The position numbers and the translations under genes are program-made. Source: Streptococcus sanguinis SK1 = NCTC 7863 (GTDB lineage: Bacteria > Bacillota > Bacilli > Lactobacillales > Streptococcaceae). Taken from it: 64,000 nt of DNA. How positions within the stretch are numbered: position 1 is the stretch's first letter; each line of letters opens with the position of its first letter. The notes below the pieces were generated by a model that did no database searches, was not told the origin of the DNA, and saw only the letters and a program-made list of their open reading frames with translations. Below are positions 1-8,095 of the stretch, piece after piece. The stretch is taken from positions 310,001-374,000 of the forward strand of contig NZ_GL878511.1 of the NCBI RefSeq assembly GCF_000194945.1, given 5' to 3'.

Positions 1-592
1 AGGCCCCATCAATGCGCTGCAGATAGCTGTCTTCTAGGCTTGCCAAAGCGACCTGACCATCCATTGACCCCAGAGAGTGAGCGTAGAGACTAACCCGAGC
101 ATTCGGATACTTATCCATCATTTCTTTAAGCCCCTTTGCTGCCAACTCCTGCTGTTTAGCTACTCCCATATTAGTGCCAAGGTACCGAGAACGCAAAATA
201 TTCACAGCCATCTGAGTATCTGTAATTCCCCAGTCATTTATCGTGCCTTTTGCACCTTTAATAGATGAGAAATCAAACTCAGAACCTTGAAATAACACGG
301 TAATTTCTTTTACATCCTCAGGTTTAATATTTCCTCCCACCTCTTTATCTGTAATAACATAACCATCTAAACCAAACCGTTCCTCGTCCATCCTTTTGAA
401 GACATTGTTCAGACCATCTTCATTCTTTATATTAGTTCCAGTAGAATCACTAAAAATATCCGAAACATAGCCAATGGTAATATCCGAACCGTCACTTGCT
501 TCAATTGTGATTTCTTTACCAATTTTATATGAATCCGCATTGTATTGCTTCCAGGCTATTTCATTTTTTTCCCTATCATCATAACTAATCAT
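1..592 (-). CDS. Lipase-like alpha/beta hydrolase, N-terminal part (runs off the window)
   Basis: I translated the reverse strand from ATG at 592; the frame stays open for 197 codons to the window edge, so only the N-terminal part is visible. There is no signal peptide. The motif AHSLGS places a candidate lipase nucleophile at Ser173 (pattern G/A-H-S-L-G), preceded by a strand-rich segment (VKEITVLFQGSEF, about residues 96-108) typical of class 3 lipase-like or Mbeg1-like folds. The SD (GAGGAG) lies inside the last codons of the upstream DUF1310 gene, whose stop is 6 nt away, so the two are co-transcribed and probably coupled. The catalytic Asp/His and any C-terminal targeting domain are outside the window. 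A role as a secreted lipase toxin is inference; a housekeeping cytoplasmic hydrolase is not excluded. Confidence 0.75.
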   Translation of the reverse strand, partial: MISYDDREKNEIAWKQYNADSYKIGKEITIEASDGSDITIGYVSDIFSDSTGTNIKNEDGLNNVFKRMDEERFGLDGYVITDKEVGGNIKPEDVKEITVLFQGSEFDFSSIKGAKGTINDWGITDTQMAVNILRSRYLGTNMGVAKQQELAAKGLKEMMDKYPNARVSLYAHSLGSMDGQVALASLEDSYLQRIDGA

Positions 593-598
593 TAATCA

Positions 599-991
599 TC
601 ACTCCTCTAGTAACTTCTGAAGACCTTTCGATCTATCCATACCTACAGTTCGTATCGCCTCATTCTCCCCATATTTTCTAAGCCCTGTTGACCCAACAAT
701 ATCAGGGTCATCATTAATGACAATATCAAACATGATGCCCCCCATAGGATTATGACGGATGGTCTTGTCATCTATTTTATAAGAACGAATCTTCCCCTTA
801 TCCGTTAAAGCATGAGGGTCTAATTTTTTTAATTTCTTTTCTATTAAATTTTTCACTTCCTCACTATGGACAATCTTTACCATCTCATTCTGAAATTCTT
901 GATTTTTGTGAGCCATGTACATTCCTCCTCCTAGACAAACAGCCACAAACAAACTGACTATAATTAGTATAATTTTATGCTTTTTCTTCAT
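599..991 (-). CDS. DUF1310 family protein, membrane-anchored (copy 1)
   Basis: A 130-residue protein with a single N-terminal hydrophobic segment (about residues 7-27) after a KKK start, so probably anchored in the membrane with the rest outside. The conserved core DPHALTDKGKIRSYKID followed by IRHNPMGGIMFDI is the hallmark of the streptococcal DUF1310 family, whose function is unknown. A strong SD (AGGGGG) precedes the ATG. It is the middle gene of a unit with a nearly identical-length paralogue upstream (1097-1489) and the lipase-like gene directly downstream. The position suggests, but does not prove, an immunity or accessory role towards the lipase. Confidence 0.85.
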   Translation of the reverse strand: MKKKHKIILIIVSLFVAVCLGGGMYMAHKNQEFQNEMVKIVHSEEVKNLIEKKLKKLDPHALTDKGKIRSYKIDDKTIRHNPMGGIMFDIVINDDPDIVGSTGLRKYGENEAIRTVGMDRSKGLQKLLEE

Positions 992-1096
992 GGGACACCC
1001 CCTATTATTCTTATAATCTATTATATAACATAGGTTTTACAATTTCAATTAAAGCCAGAGATTATCGCTATAACTAGAATAGTGAATCACTTGTCA

Positions 1097-1489
1097 TCAC
1101 TCCCCTACCAAAGCTTGCAAACCTGCTGATTCATCCATACCAACTGAACTTAGTTGCTCACTTCCGCCATCTTTTTGAATTCCCATTTTCCCAGCCATGC
1201 TTATACTATCATTGACGATAATATCAAACATAATGCCTCCCATTGGATTATGACGAATGGTTGAATCATCAATTTTATAGGAACGGATTTTCCCTTTCTC
1301 CGTTAAAGCATGAGGATCGATTGCTTTTAATTCCTCCATAATCAATTTCTTTACTTCCTCACCGTGGACAATTCTTGTCATCTCATTCTGAAATTCTTGG
1401 TTTTTGTGAGCTAGGTATAGGCCCACTCCCAACAATATCAATACACTTAGGCCAATAAGCCCCATAATTCTATTTCTTCTCTTAGACAT
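1097..1489 (-). CDS. DUF1310 family protein, membrane-anchored (copy 2)
   Basis: A paralogue of the gene at 599-991. The start was placed at the ATG at 1489 (MSKRRNR), 7 nt after GAGGAG. This gives exactly 130 residues, the same as the neighbour; the longer frame would begin at a TTG that overlaps the SD. One N-terminal transmembrane segment is followed by the shared block AHKNQEFQNEM and the DPHALT/IRHNPMGG core. The C-terminal 35 residues diverge most between the copies, as expected for tandem duplicates under diversifying pressure. A promoter-like TATAAT lies just upstream. Function unknown. Confidence 0.85.
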   Translation of the reverse strand: MSKRRNRIMGLIGLSVLILLGVGLYLAHKNQEFQNEMTRIVHGEEVKKLIMEELKAIDPHALTEKGKIRSYKIDDSTIRHNPMGGIMFDIIVNDSISMAGKMGIQKDGGSEQLSSVGMDESAGLQALVGE

Positions 1490-1518
1490 ATAAACACTCC
1501 TCAATCTCTATCAGTTTC

Positions 1519-1524
1519 ATTATA
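1519..1524 (-). promoter_or_regulatory. -10 box of the DUF1310/lipase unit
   Basis: On the reverse strand a TATAAT lies about 30 nt upstream of the ATG at 1489, within an AT-rich stretch that also contains TATACT. No convincing -35 was found at standard spacing (TTTGGT at 16 bp is weak). Confidence 0.4.
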
Positions 1525-1548
1525 TAGTATAAACTATTTTACCAAAAG

Positions 1549-1575
1549 CAAAAACCCGCCTTAAACGGGCGGGTT
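1549..1575 (-). terminator. Intrinsic terminator overlapping the stop of the 44-aa gene
   Basis: AACCCGCC (1553-1560) pairs perfectly with GGCGGGTT (1568-1575) around a 7-nt loop. On the reverse strand it is followed by a run of T. The 5' arm includes the last codons of the small hydrophobic ORF, so the transcript is very compact. Confidence 0.8.
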
Positions 1576-1695
1576 GTGGTGAAGAAAGTGATGAACTTCT
1601 TCCTTGATAAATTGACAATAAGCGTAGACAAGGTAGCAAGTAGATGCCACACCTAAAAGGGCAACAAACAACTCAAATAAGGCAGACATAGTCAT
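1561..1695 (-). CDS. Small hydrophobic peptide, holin-like / possible type I toxin
   Basis: The frame is open from 1794, but an excellent SD (AGGAGG) sits 6 nt before an internal ATG at 1695, giving a 44-residue product. It starts MTMSALFELFVALLGVAS, has one transmembrane helix and ends in a charged, His-rich tail (residues about 31-44) with NPPV. Size, single helix, polar tail and a terminator that overlaps the stop codon resemble the 'putative holin-like toxin' / TxpA-BsrG group of Firmicutes, but no close family member was recognised. No antisense RNA promoter was identified with confidence. Confidence 0.6.
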   Translation of the reverse strand: MTMSALFELFVALLGVASTCYLVYAYCQFIKEEVHHFLHHNPPV

Positions 1696-1954
1696 GGCGA
1701 ACCTCCTCTCCTTATCAGGTAAAGAATGCAGATACGCTTCCCAACTTAGGCAGTCTGATTGTTTCCGTTTTATTTTCCTTTCCGACTTACCCAAGTGAAT
1801 TCATCATTATTATACCAAAATACGAAAGCGGATACAAGGCAGTGAGACAGCTGATACTAATAATGATTTTATCAAAGTAGATAACATGCTAAATTTGAAG
1901 CATCAAAAGTAGAAATACCAATGTTAGCAAATTTTTCCACCATCTTATCTCCTC

Positions 1955-2614
1955 TTAATTTGACACGGTTTCTCTAAATGAGTAAACATTATCATAGTTG
2001 ACAGTTACTGAATAATAGTAATAATCATCGTTTCGGTTTGAGCTTCCAAAACCTAAAATCGCCTGCTCTCTTTCATTTTTGTGAAAATACTGATTGATAG
2101 TTTGATTTTGAACCGAATAATTAATATCAAACGCCCCGTTGTTGCTATTATAACTTTTGGATTTCATAGATAAAGAAGATAGAAAAGACTGATTAATCGT
2201 TAACTTTTGAAATAAGAATCCATCAAAAGGCCATAATTCTTTCGCTTTCCCCTCATCAGAAAAGATAAATTTCCCATCTATATAATCAACTCTTATTGTT
2301 TCTTCTGGTTTTTCAGTAATATCATCAGAAGCCCGTGTCTTGGTTAGCACTCCAGAAATTGTGTGATTGCTACTATCCCCTTGTAAAGTTATTTCGATAA
2401 GATAAGTCCCACGTTTGATATACACTTGCTCTACTTTAAACCCATCCGGAAATTGCTTAAACAAATCAAATAGATTTTCAGTGGGATAGACGCGACTCAC
2501 TTCAGCTACCTTATTCTCAATCCAATCTCGGCTGCTCCTCTTTTCTCCACATCCTATTAATCCTATCATGACTCCCCCTAAAAGTAATATTTTGAGAAAA
2601 ATTCTCTTTTCCAT
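1955..2614 (-). CDS. Predicted lipoprotein, tandem-lipoprotein (Csa/DUF576)-like
   Basis: The start is taken at MEKRIF (2614), 7 nt after AAGGAG. The 219-residue product has a type II signal peptide with lipobox LIGC, so the mature protein is anchored at Cys22. The order of blocks (YPTENLFDLF, GVLTK, RVDYIDGKFIF, FLFQKLTIN, FDINYSVQN) resembles staphylococcal tandem lipoproteins in topology, but identity is low and this is a weak family call. Lipoproteins of this sort can act as immunity factors for surface-acting toxins, and the lipase-like gene lies 1.4 kb downstream. It is a monocistronic gene between two other transcription units. Confidence 0.75.
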   Translation of the reverse strand: MEKRIFLKILLLGGVMIGLIGCGEKRSSRDWIENKVAEVSRVYPTENLFDLFKQFPDGFKVEQVYIKRGTYLIEITLQGDSSNHTISGVLTKTRASDDITEKPEETIRVDYIDGKFIFSDEGKAKELWPFDGFLFQKLTINQSFLSSLSMKSKSYNSNNGAFDINYSVQNQTINQYFHKNEREQAILGFGSSNRNDDYYYYSVTVNYDNVYSFRETVSN

Positions 2615-2801
2615 GATATTCTCCTTGTTTATTATACTTAACAAAGTAACTTATTTCAGTCACTCTATAGTGTACCATAAATTTTTAAAACTCTATTTTA
2701 TTCTACCTCCATCCGATTATTCACTTATCCGCTGATGTCTTCATTCAGTATTTTCAAACCAATATTAGAAAGCATAAAAGCTCTATACTGGAAATTTCTT
2801 C

Positions 2802-2830
2802 TTGATGAGAGCGCTTTAATATAGTATAAT
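2802..2830 (+). promoter_or_regulatory. Promoter of the wall-anchored nucleotidase gene
   Basis: TTGATG (2802-2807) and TATAAT (2825-2830) are separated by 17 bp, about 35 bp upstream of the ATG. An SD (AAAGGAG) follows. Confidence 0.8.
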
Positions 2831-2865
2831 ATAAGTCTGAAATTCATTTTAATAAAGGAGATATT

Positions 2866-5277
2866 ATGTCTAAATCATCCCTTCAAAAAACGGTTGTGCT
2901 TTTGAGTGCAGCGGCTCTTGCGGCAGCTGTAAATGCTGTTCAGGCTGATGAGAATGCTCCAGCAGTCACTGCTAATCCTGCCCCAGTAGAAAGCAGCGCA
3001 GCGGAAGCAAAACCAACGACTGCTGCAAATCCTACTGAAGCTACTGCGACACCAGAGAGCACGGATCCTAGCTCTGCTATTTCCCCAGAAAATGCCAGCG
3101 GAAACGCTGATGCTCTGATGGCTATGGCTCGCAATGTCGCGGCTACTGAGGACACTAAACCCGTGGAGGGACAGACTGTCGATGTTCGTATCTTGGCAAC
3201 GACCGACCTCCATACCAACTTGGTCAACTACGACTACTATCAGGACAAGCCGGTGGAGACCTTAGGACTGGCTAAAACAGCCGTGCTAATCGAGAAGGCC
3301 AAGAAAGAAAATCCGAACGTCCTCTTAGTTGACAATGGCGATACCATCCAAGGAACGCCGCTTGGAACCTACAAGGCCATTGTGAATCCTGTGGAGAAGG
3401 GCGAGCAGCACCCTATGTATGCTGCTCTACAGGCTCTGGGCTTTGAAGCTGGTACGCTAGGGAACCATGAGTTCAACTACGGTCTGGACTATCTCAACCG
3501 CGTGATTGAGACAGCTGGCTTGCCTATTGTCAATGCCAATGTGCTGGATCCAGCGACTGGTAAATTCATTTATCAGCCTTACAAAATCATCGAAAAGACC
3601 TTTACGGATACTCAGGGACGCTTGACGACCGTCAAGATTGGTGTGACTGGGATTGTACCGCCACAGATCCTCAACTGGGATAAGGCAAACCTAGAAGGAA
3701 AAGTGGTCGTTCGCGATTCTGTTGAGGCCATTCGAGACATCATTCCTGAGATGCGCAAGGCTGGTGCAGACATCACTTTGGTGCTTTCTCACTCCGGTAT
3801 CGGAGATGACAAGTATGAAAAAGGCGAGGAAAATGAAGGCTATCAAATTGCCAGTCTGCCAGGTGTGGATGCTGTTGTAACGGGCCACTCCCACGCAGAA
3901 TTTCCAAGCGGAAATGGAACTGGATTCTACGAAAAATATCCTGGTGTAGACGGTATCAACGGGAAAATCAACGGCACTCCAGTAACCATGGCTGGAAAAT
4001 ATGGCGACCATCTGGGCGTCATTGACCTCAAGCTAAACTATACCGATGGCAAATGGAAAGTCACTGACAGCAAGGGCTCTATCCGCAAGGTAGATACCAA
4101 GTCTAATGTAGCAGATCAGCGCGTCATTGACATTGCCAAAGAATCCCACCAAGGGACTATCAACTATGTCCGCCAGCAAGTCGGTACTACGACTGCACCC
4201 ATTACAAGTTACTTCTCTCTGGTCAAAGACGATCCATCTGTGCAAATCGTCAACAATGCCCAGCTTTGGTATGCTAAGCAAGAGCTGGCTGGCACGCCTG
4301 AAGCCAACCTTCCTATCCTGTCTGCAGCAGCGCCTTTCAAGGCAGGAACTCGTGGAGATGCAACGGCCTACACAGACATTCCAGCTGGTCCTATTGCCAT
4401 CAAGAACGTAGCAGACCTCTACCTCTACGATAATGTAACTGCTATCCTCAAGGTCAACGGTGCCCAGCTCAAAGAATGGTTGGAAATGTCAGCTGGCCAA
4501 TTCAATACCATTGACCCAAATAATAGCCAACCGCAAAATCTGGTCAATACTGACTACCGGACTTATAACTTTGATGTTATCGACGGTGTTACCTATGAGT
4601 TTGACATTACCCAGCCGAACAAATACGACCGCGAAGGCAAGCTGGCAAATCCAAATGCCAGCCGAGTCCGCAACCTGAAATACCAAGGCAAGGAGATTGA
4701 CCCCAATCAGGAATTTATCGTCGTGACCAACAACTACCGGTCTAACGGTAACTTCCCTGGTGTTCGAGAAGCCAGCCTCAATCGTCTCCTCAATCTGGAA
4801 AACCGTCAAGCTATCATCAACTATATCTTGGCTGTCAAAAATATCAATCCAAGTGCTGATCAGAACTGGCATTTCGCTGATACCATCAAGGGACTGGACC
4901 TGCGCTTCCTGACAGCTGATAAGGCCAAGAACTTGATTGGTACTGACGGAGACATCGTCTATCTAGCGGCATCTGCCCAAGAAGGATTCGGCGAATACAA
5001 ATTCGTCTACGTCGCACCGAAAACTGAACCGGTGCCTATCGAACAGTCAAGCTCTCCGACTATCGCAGTCGAAGCAGCCAATCTGCAGCATAGTAGAGTA
5101 GACTTCCCTGTCTTGACTGCTGTTGACCCTAGCACAAACAAGCAGGCATCCCACAGACAGGCAGGAGCAGAAAGCCTCCCAGCAACTGGAGAAAAGACAT
5201 CCTCGCTTGGACTCTTGGGACTTGTCATGACCGGACTTGCAGGAATCTTCGCCTTTAAAAAACGAGAAAGACAATAA
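2866..5277 (+). CDS. cpdB: Cell-wall-anchored 2',3'-cyclic nucleotide phosphodiesterase / 3'-nucleotidase (CpdB type)
   Basis: An 803-residue surface enzyme. A signal peptide (residues 1-27, ending VQA) is followed by an Ala/Pro/Thr-rich linker to about residue 105. Next comes the metallophosphatase domain with the ligand motifs ATTDLH, VDNGDTIQG, LGNHEFNYG, LSHSG and GHSHAEF, then the 5'-nucleotidase C-terminal domain (QVVNNAQ-like block, AGQFNTIDPN, YNFDVIDGV). The C-terminus has the sortase motif LPATG (about residues 771-775), a hydrophobic helix and KKRERQ. The sequence follows E. coli CpdB closely, like the ectonucleotidases SntA and CdnP of S. suis and group B streptococci. The expected reaction is hydrolysis of cyclic and 3'-nucleotides outside the cell. 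Own promoter and terminator; monocistronic. Confidence 0.93.
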   Translation: MSKSSLQKTVVLLSAAALAAAVNAVQADENAPAVTANPAPVESSAAEAKPTTAANPTEATATPESTDPSSAISPENASGNADALMAMARNVAATEDTKPVEGQTVDVRILATTDLHTNLVNYDYYQDKPVETLGLAKTAVLIEKAKKENPNVLLVDNGDTIQGTPLGTYKAIVNPVEKGEQHPMYAALQALGFEAGTLGNHEFNYGLDYLNRVIETAGLPIVNANVLDPATGKFIYQPYKIIEKTFTDTQGRLTTVKIGVTGIVPPQILNWDKANLEGKVVVRDSVEAIRDIIPEMRKAGADITLVLSHSGIGDDKYEKGEENEGYQIASLPGVDAVVTGHSHAEFPSGNGTGFYEKYPGVDGINGKINGTPVTMAGKYGDHLGVIDLKLNYTDGKWKVTDSKGSIRKVDTKSNVADQRVIDIAKESHQGTINYVRQQVGTTTAPITSYFSLVKDDPSVQIVNNAQLWYAKQELAGTPEANLPILSAAAPFKAGTRGDATAYTDIPAGPIAIKNVADLYLYDNVTAILKVNGAQLKEWLEMSAGQFNTIDPNNSQPQNLVNTDYRTYNFDVIDGVTYEFDITQPNKYDREGKLANPNASRVRNLKYQGKEIDPNQEFIVVTNNYRSNGNFPGVREASLNRLLNLENRQAIINYILAVKNINPSADQNWHFADTIKGLDLRFLTADKAKNLIGTDGDIVYLAASAQEGFGEYKFVYVAPKTEPVPIEQSSSPTIAVEAANLQHSRVDFPVLTAVDPSTNKQASHRQAGAESLPATGEKTSSLGLLGLVMTGLAGIFAFKKRERQ

Positions 5278-5281
5278 TTAA

Positions 5282-5312
5282 AAAATCAGCAGCTATTTTG
5301 GCTGCTGATTTT
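5282..5312. terminator. Bidirectional terminator between cpdB and rsmE
   Basis: A 12-bp perfect stem (AAAATCAGCAGC / GCTGCTGATTTT) with a 7-nt loop. A-rich and T-rich flanks on both sides fit termination of the two convergent units. Confidence 0.85.
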
Positions 5313-5317
5313 GCTTT

Positions 5318-6070
5318 TTAAAGACTGTCCTTGCTCAATTCCAACAAAACACTGACTGCGGTCAAGGCATAAAGCGGAGCTGTTTCAGCTCGCAAGATAC
5401 GTGGACCTAGACCAGCGGAGACAGCCCCTGCTTGGCCAAAGGCGTCTATTTCATCTGGTGAGAGACCGCCCTCCGGTCCGAAGATAAAGAGAACTTTTGC
5501 GCCAGCTTCCAAGCCCGACAGAGCCCGGAATAGAGCTGCAGATTCTCCTTCTTTTGCCGATTCTTCATAGGCCACGATGATGCGGTCAAAGTCTGCCAAG
5601 ACCGCCAGAAAGGCTGCCTTTTTATCAAAGAGCCGAACCTCAGGAATCAGATTGCGCTTGCTCTGCTCTGCTGCTCCCTGAGCAATTTTCTCTAGTTTTT
5701 CACTCTTTTTGCCTAGCTTTTTACCATCCCACTTGGCCACCGACCAGTCAGCTGGAAAGGCCCAGATAGCACTGGCTCCTAGCTCCGTTGCCTTTTGAGT
5801 GATAAATTCCAACTTATCGCCTTTGGGAAAACCCGAAGCAATGGTCACTTGAACCGGCAGCTCGGTATTGTCCGCTAGCTCCTCCACGATTTCCAAGCTC
5901 TGCTGGTTGGGGTCCAATACCCGAGCCAGCCGTTTCACGCCATCATCAAAGACCAGTGTGACTTGGTCGCCCTCTTTGAGCCGCATGACCGAAAACATGT
6001 GTTTGGCCGTATCCTTGTCTGTGACCACCAGAGGAGACTGAGGATTTCCTTTTATAAAATACTGCTGCAT
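5318..6070 (-). CDS. rsmE: 16S rRNA (uracil(1498)-N3)-methyltransferase
   Basis: A 250-residue SPOUT-fold methyltransferase that methylates U1498 of 16S rRNA. The N-terminal PUA-like domain (HMFSVMRLKEGDQV) is followed by the trefoil-knot motifs FPKGDKLEFITQKATELG, IFGPEGGLS (about residues 196-204) and LRAETAPLYAL near the C-terminus. Full family length. The ATG directly follows the prmA stop (TAG ATG), with AGGTGG as SD inside the prmA end, so the pair is translationally coupled. It is last in its operon and ends at a bidirectional terminator. Confidence 0.95.
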   Translation of the reverse strand: MQQYFIKGNPQSPLVVTDKDTAKHMFSVMRLKEGDQVTLVFDDGVKRLARVLDPNQQSLEIVEELADNTELPVQVTIASGFPKGDKLEFITQKATELGASAIWAFPADWSVAKWDGKKLGKKSEKLEKIAQGAAEQSKRNLIPEVRLFDKKAAFLAVLADFDRIIVAYEESAKEGESAALFRALSGLEAGAKVLFIFGPEGGLSPDEIDAFGQAGAVSAGLGPRILRAETAPLYALTAVSVLLELSKDSL

Positions 6071-7024
6071 CTAACCACCTATCACACCTGAAATGTCCTG
6101 CGTTTTCTTAAAGACACAGGCATTCCATTCGCCCTGAATCATATGCGTTTCCAAGAAAAATCCTGCCGTTTCTGCTGACTCGCGCACCATTTCCCACTTC
6201 TCAGAAATAATCCCACTCATAATCAGATAGCCCTCATCCTTGACCAGACGGTAGGCATCCTCTGTCAGATGGATGAGAATATCGGCCAAAATGTTGGCAA
6301 CAATGACATCCGCCTCAATTTCTACGCCTCGGAGAAGATCCCCCGGCGCCACATGAATGTTCTCCATACCAGGATTGAGCTCAATATTCTCCTGGGCCAC
6401 GCGCACCGCCACCTCGTCTAAATCATAGGCATAGATGTCCTTAGCGCCTAAGAGAGAGCTAGCAATGGAGAGGACGCCGCTGCCTGTGCCTACATCCAAC
6501 ACTGTTTCTCCGCCTCGCAAGACCTGCTCCAGCGCAAAGAGGCTCATCTTGGTCGTCGGGTGAGTGCCCGTACCAAAAGCCATGCCAGGATCTAGCTTGA
6601 TAATCTTCTCAACAGCTGTCGCTTCATACTCCGTCCAGGACGGCACAATAGTCAAGTCGTGGGTGATCCGAGCCGGCTCAAAGTACTTCTTCCAGTTGTC
6701 CGCCCAATCTTCCTCAGCCAGTTCCTGCCGAGTCAGCTGAATATCTCCCGTCTCCAATCCGAAGCCATCCAGCTCAGCCAGACGCTCATTGGCCTGGGCC
6801 GCAACAGCCTCTATATCCACCGAATCCGGGTAGTAGCCGGTAATCTTGACCCGATCGCTCTGCTCCACTTCTGGAAAAAGCTCACCATACTGGTCAACCT
6901 GCCCCAGATAATCTGCGCTGTCATCGATAGCCACGCCCTGACTGCCCAGCTCAATCAGAATATTCGAGGCTGCTTCCTCCGCCTCACGCTTCACTTCAAT
7001 CGTTAATTCCTGCCAATTGTCCAT
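6071..7024 (-). CDS. prmA: Ribosomal protein L11 methyltransferase
   Basis: Trimethylates ribosomal protein L11 using SAM. The start is taken at [11 protein letters not shown] (7024), as in pneumococcal PrmA (METWQEL); a second ATG one codon upstream cannot be excluded, and the SD is weak. The 317-residue product has an N-terminal L11-recognition domain and a Rossmann domain with [14 protein letters not shown] (motif I), followed by [12 protein letters not shown] and [29 protein letters not shown] is the conserved linker motif. Followed immediately by rsmE; 140 nt downstream of a GNAT gene, with which it may share transcription. Confidence 0.95.
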   Translation of the reverse strand: MDNWQELTIEVKREAEEAASNILIELGSQGVAIDDSADYLGQVDQYGELFPEVEQSDRVKITGYYPDSVDIEAVAAQANERLAELDGFGLETGDIQLTRQELAEEDWADNWKKYFEPARITHDLTIVPSWTEYEATAVEKIIKLDPGMAFGTGTHPTTKMSLFALEQVLRGGETVLDVGTGSGVLSIASSLLGAKDIYAYDLDEVAVRVAQENIELNPGMENIHVAPGDLLRGVEIEADVIVANILADILIHLTEDAYRLVKDEGYLIMSGIISEKWEMVRESAETAGFFLETHMIQGEWNACVFKKTQDISGVIGG

Positions 7025-7126
7025 CATTAAGATACCAAGCCCGTAAAACACAAAGCCAAAATAGGAAATTCTCTAATGACGCTTGCGTCTAAGAGAACCT
7101 TATCTTTTTGCACAGTGTTTAGGGTG

Positions 7127-7153
7127 TGTTCAGTTTAGAAATTTAACTGAACA
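7127..7153. repeat. 9-bp inverted repeat between the GNAT gene and prmA
   Basis: TGTTCAGTT / AACTGAACA with a 9-nt loop. Neither strand has a clear T-run after it, so it may be a weak terminator, a processing site or an operator. Confidence 0.4.
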
Positions 7154-7166
7154 ATCCTTTCTTTGT

Positions 7167-7637
7167 TTATTTCATTGTCTTCGTCATGTAAAGCATATCC
7201 ATGCCCTCTTTTTCGGGCTCCGTATGGGTCTGATGATAGCCGTTTTTCTCATAAAAAGCTACCATACCTTTGTCTTGGAAAACCGTACACAAATCCCATC
7301 TGATAACGGTGGAGAATTTCTCCTCAATCAGACCAAGGCCTTCAGAACCATATCCTTTATTCTGGTACTCTGGCAAAATCGCTACGGTTCCAATCCAGCC
7401 TGCTGTCTGTTCGTCATTTGTATTCAAGCGAATAAAGCCCAGAATCTTCTCGTCGTCTTTGACAAAATAATAAAAACTATTGGGCCGCTCAACCAGCTTC
7501 CAGCGAATCCGCTCTTTCTCCTCCAGATAGGGGTCGTATTGATCCTGATATTTCTCATAAACAGCCTTAAAACTCGCTCGCTGAATGGCAATAATGGTTT
7601 CCAAATCCTCAGCTCCTGCCCGCTCAATATGAATCAT
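7167..7637 (-). CDS. GNAT family N-acetyltransferase
   Basis: A 156-residue single-domain acetyltransferase. The acetyl-CoA pyrophosphate-binding motif A is VAILPEYQNKGYGSEGL (Q-x-x-G-x-G, about residues 91-107), and YEKNGYHQ is the usual C-terminal GNAT signature. The substrate cannot be told from sequence. The ATG overlaps the stop of the upstream NUDIX gene by 4 nt (ATGA), showing tight coupling. Part of the DUF3013-NUDIX-GNAT run that leads to prmA-rsmE. Confidence 0.9.
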   Translation of the reverse strand: MIHIERAGAEDLETIIAIQRASFKAVYEKYQDQYDPYLEEKERIRWKLVERPNSFYYFVKDDEKILGFIRLNTNDEQTAGWIGTVAILPEYQNKGYGSEGLGLIEEKFSTVIRWDLCTVFQDKGMVAFYEKNGYHQTHTEPEKEGMDMLYMTKTMK

Positions 7638-8086
7638 GCTTGCACCTCCAAATAATCTCTCAACCTGCTCTGCAGCTGCGGAATAACCTTGGCAGCTGCT
7701 AAAAACTGGCTCACATCCATCATCTGATAAGCCTGGCCCTCATCACCAAAGACGATACTGGCAAAATCTTCCTGAGTGATGGTTCCCACCATAAAAATAG
7801 AAGTTTCGTCTGGATCAAGCATTCCTTGATATTCCTTGGCCCAGAGAATATCCGCTTCTTCAAGCTTCAAACCAAGCTCTTCAAAAACCTCTCGTTGGAC
7901 GCATTCAAAAGGTGTCTCCTCGTCCTCTCGGCCACCGCCCGGCAGCTCCCACATATTGGGCCAAGGAATGGTTGAAATATCGTCTCGCAAGATAGTCAGT
8001 AGCTTATCATCACAGAGCAAGGCAATCTTGCAGCCTGAAAATTCCATCTGTTTGTGCAGCAAATCTAGTCCTTCTGCATCCGCCAT
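7634..8086 (-). CDS. NUDIX hydrolase
   Basis: A 150-residue MutT-like hydrolase of nucleoside diphosphates linked to another moiety. The NUDIX box is complete: G-GGREDEETP-FECVQREVFEELGL (G-x5-E-x7-REVxEExG), about residues 49-72, with the metal-binding REVFEE. The preceding IPWPNMWELPGG is typical of MutT/NudF-like proteins. An AGGAGG SD is 5 nt before the ATG. Its 3' end overlaps the GNAT gene by 4 nt. The true substrate (damaged nucleotide or ADP-ribose type) is unknown. Confidence 0.92.
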   Translation of the reverse strand: MADAEGLDLLHKQMEFSGCKIALLCDDKLLTILRDDISTIPWPNMWELPGGGREDEETPFECVQREVFEELGLKLEEADILWAKEYQGMLDPDETSIFMVGTITQEDFASIVFGDEGQAYQMMDVSQFLAAAKVIPQLQSRLRDYLEVQA

Positions 8087-8095
8087 CAGCGCCTC

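Noticed and set aside
7083-7655. A long plus-strand ORF (190 codons)
   Set aside because: It lies opposite the GNAT gene, whose acetyl-CoA motif and coupling with the NUDIX gene are clear; the plus-strand frame is a shadow.
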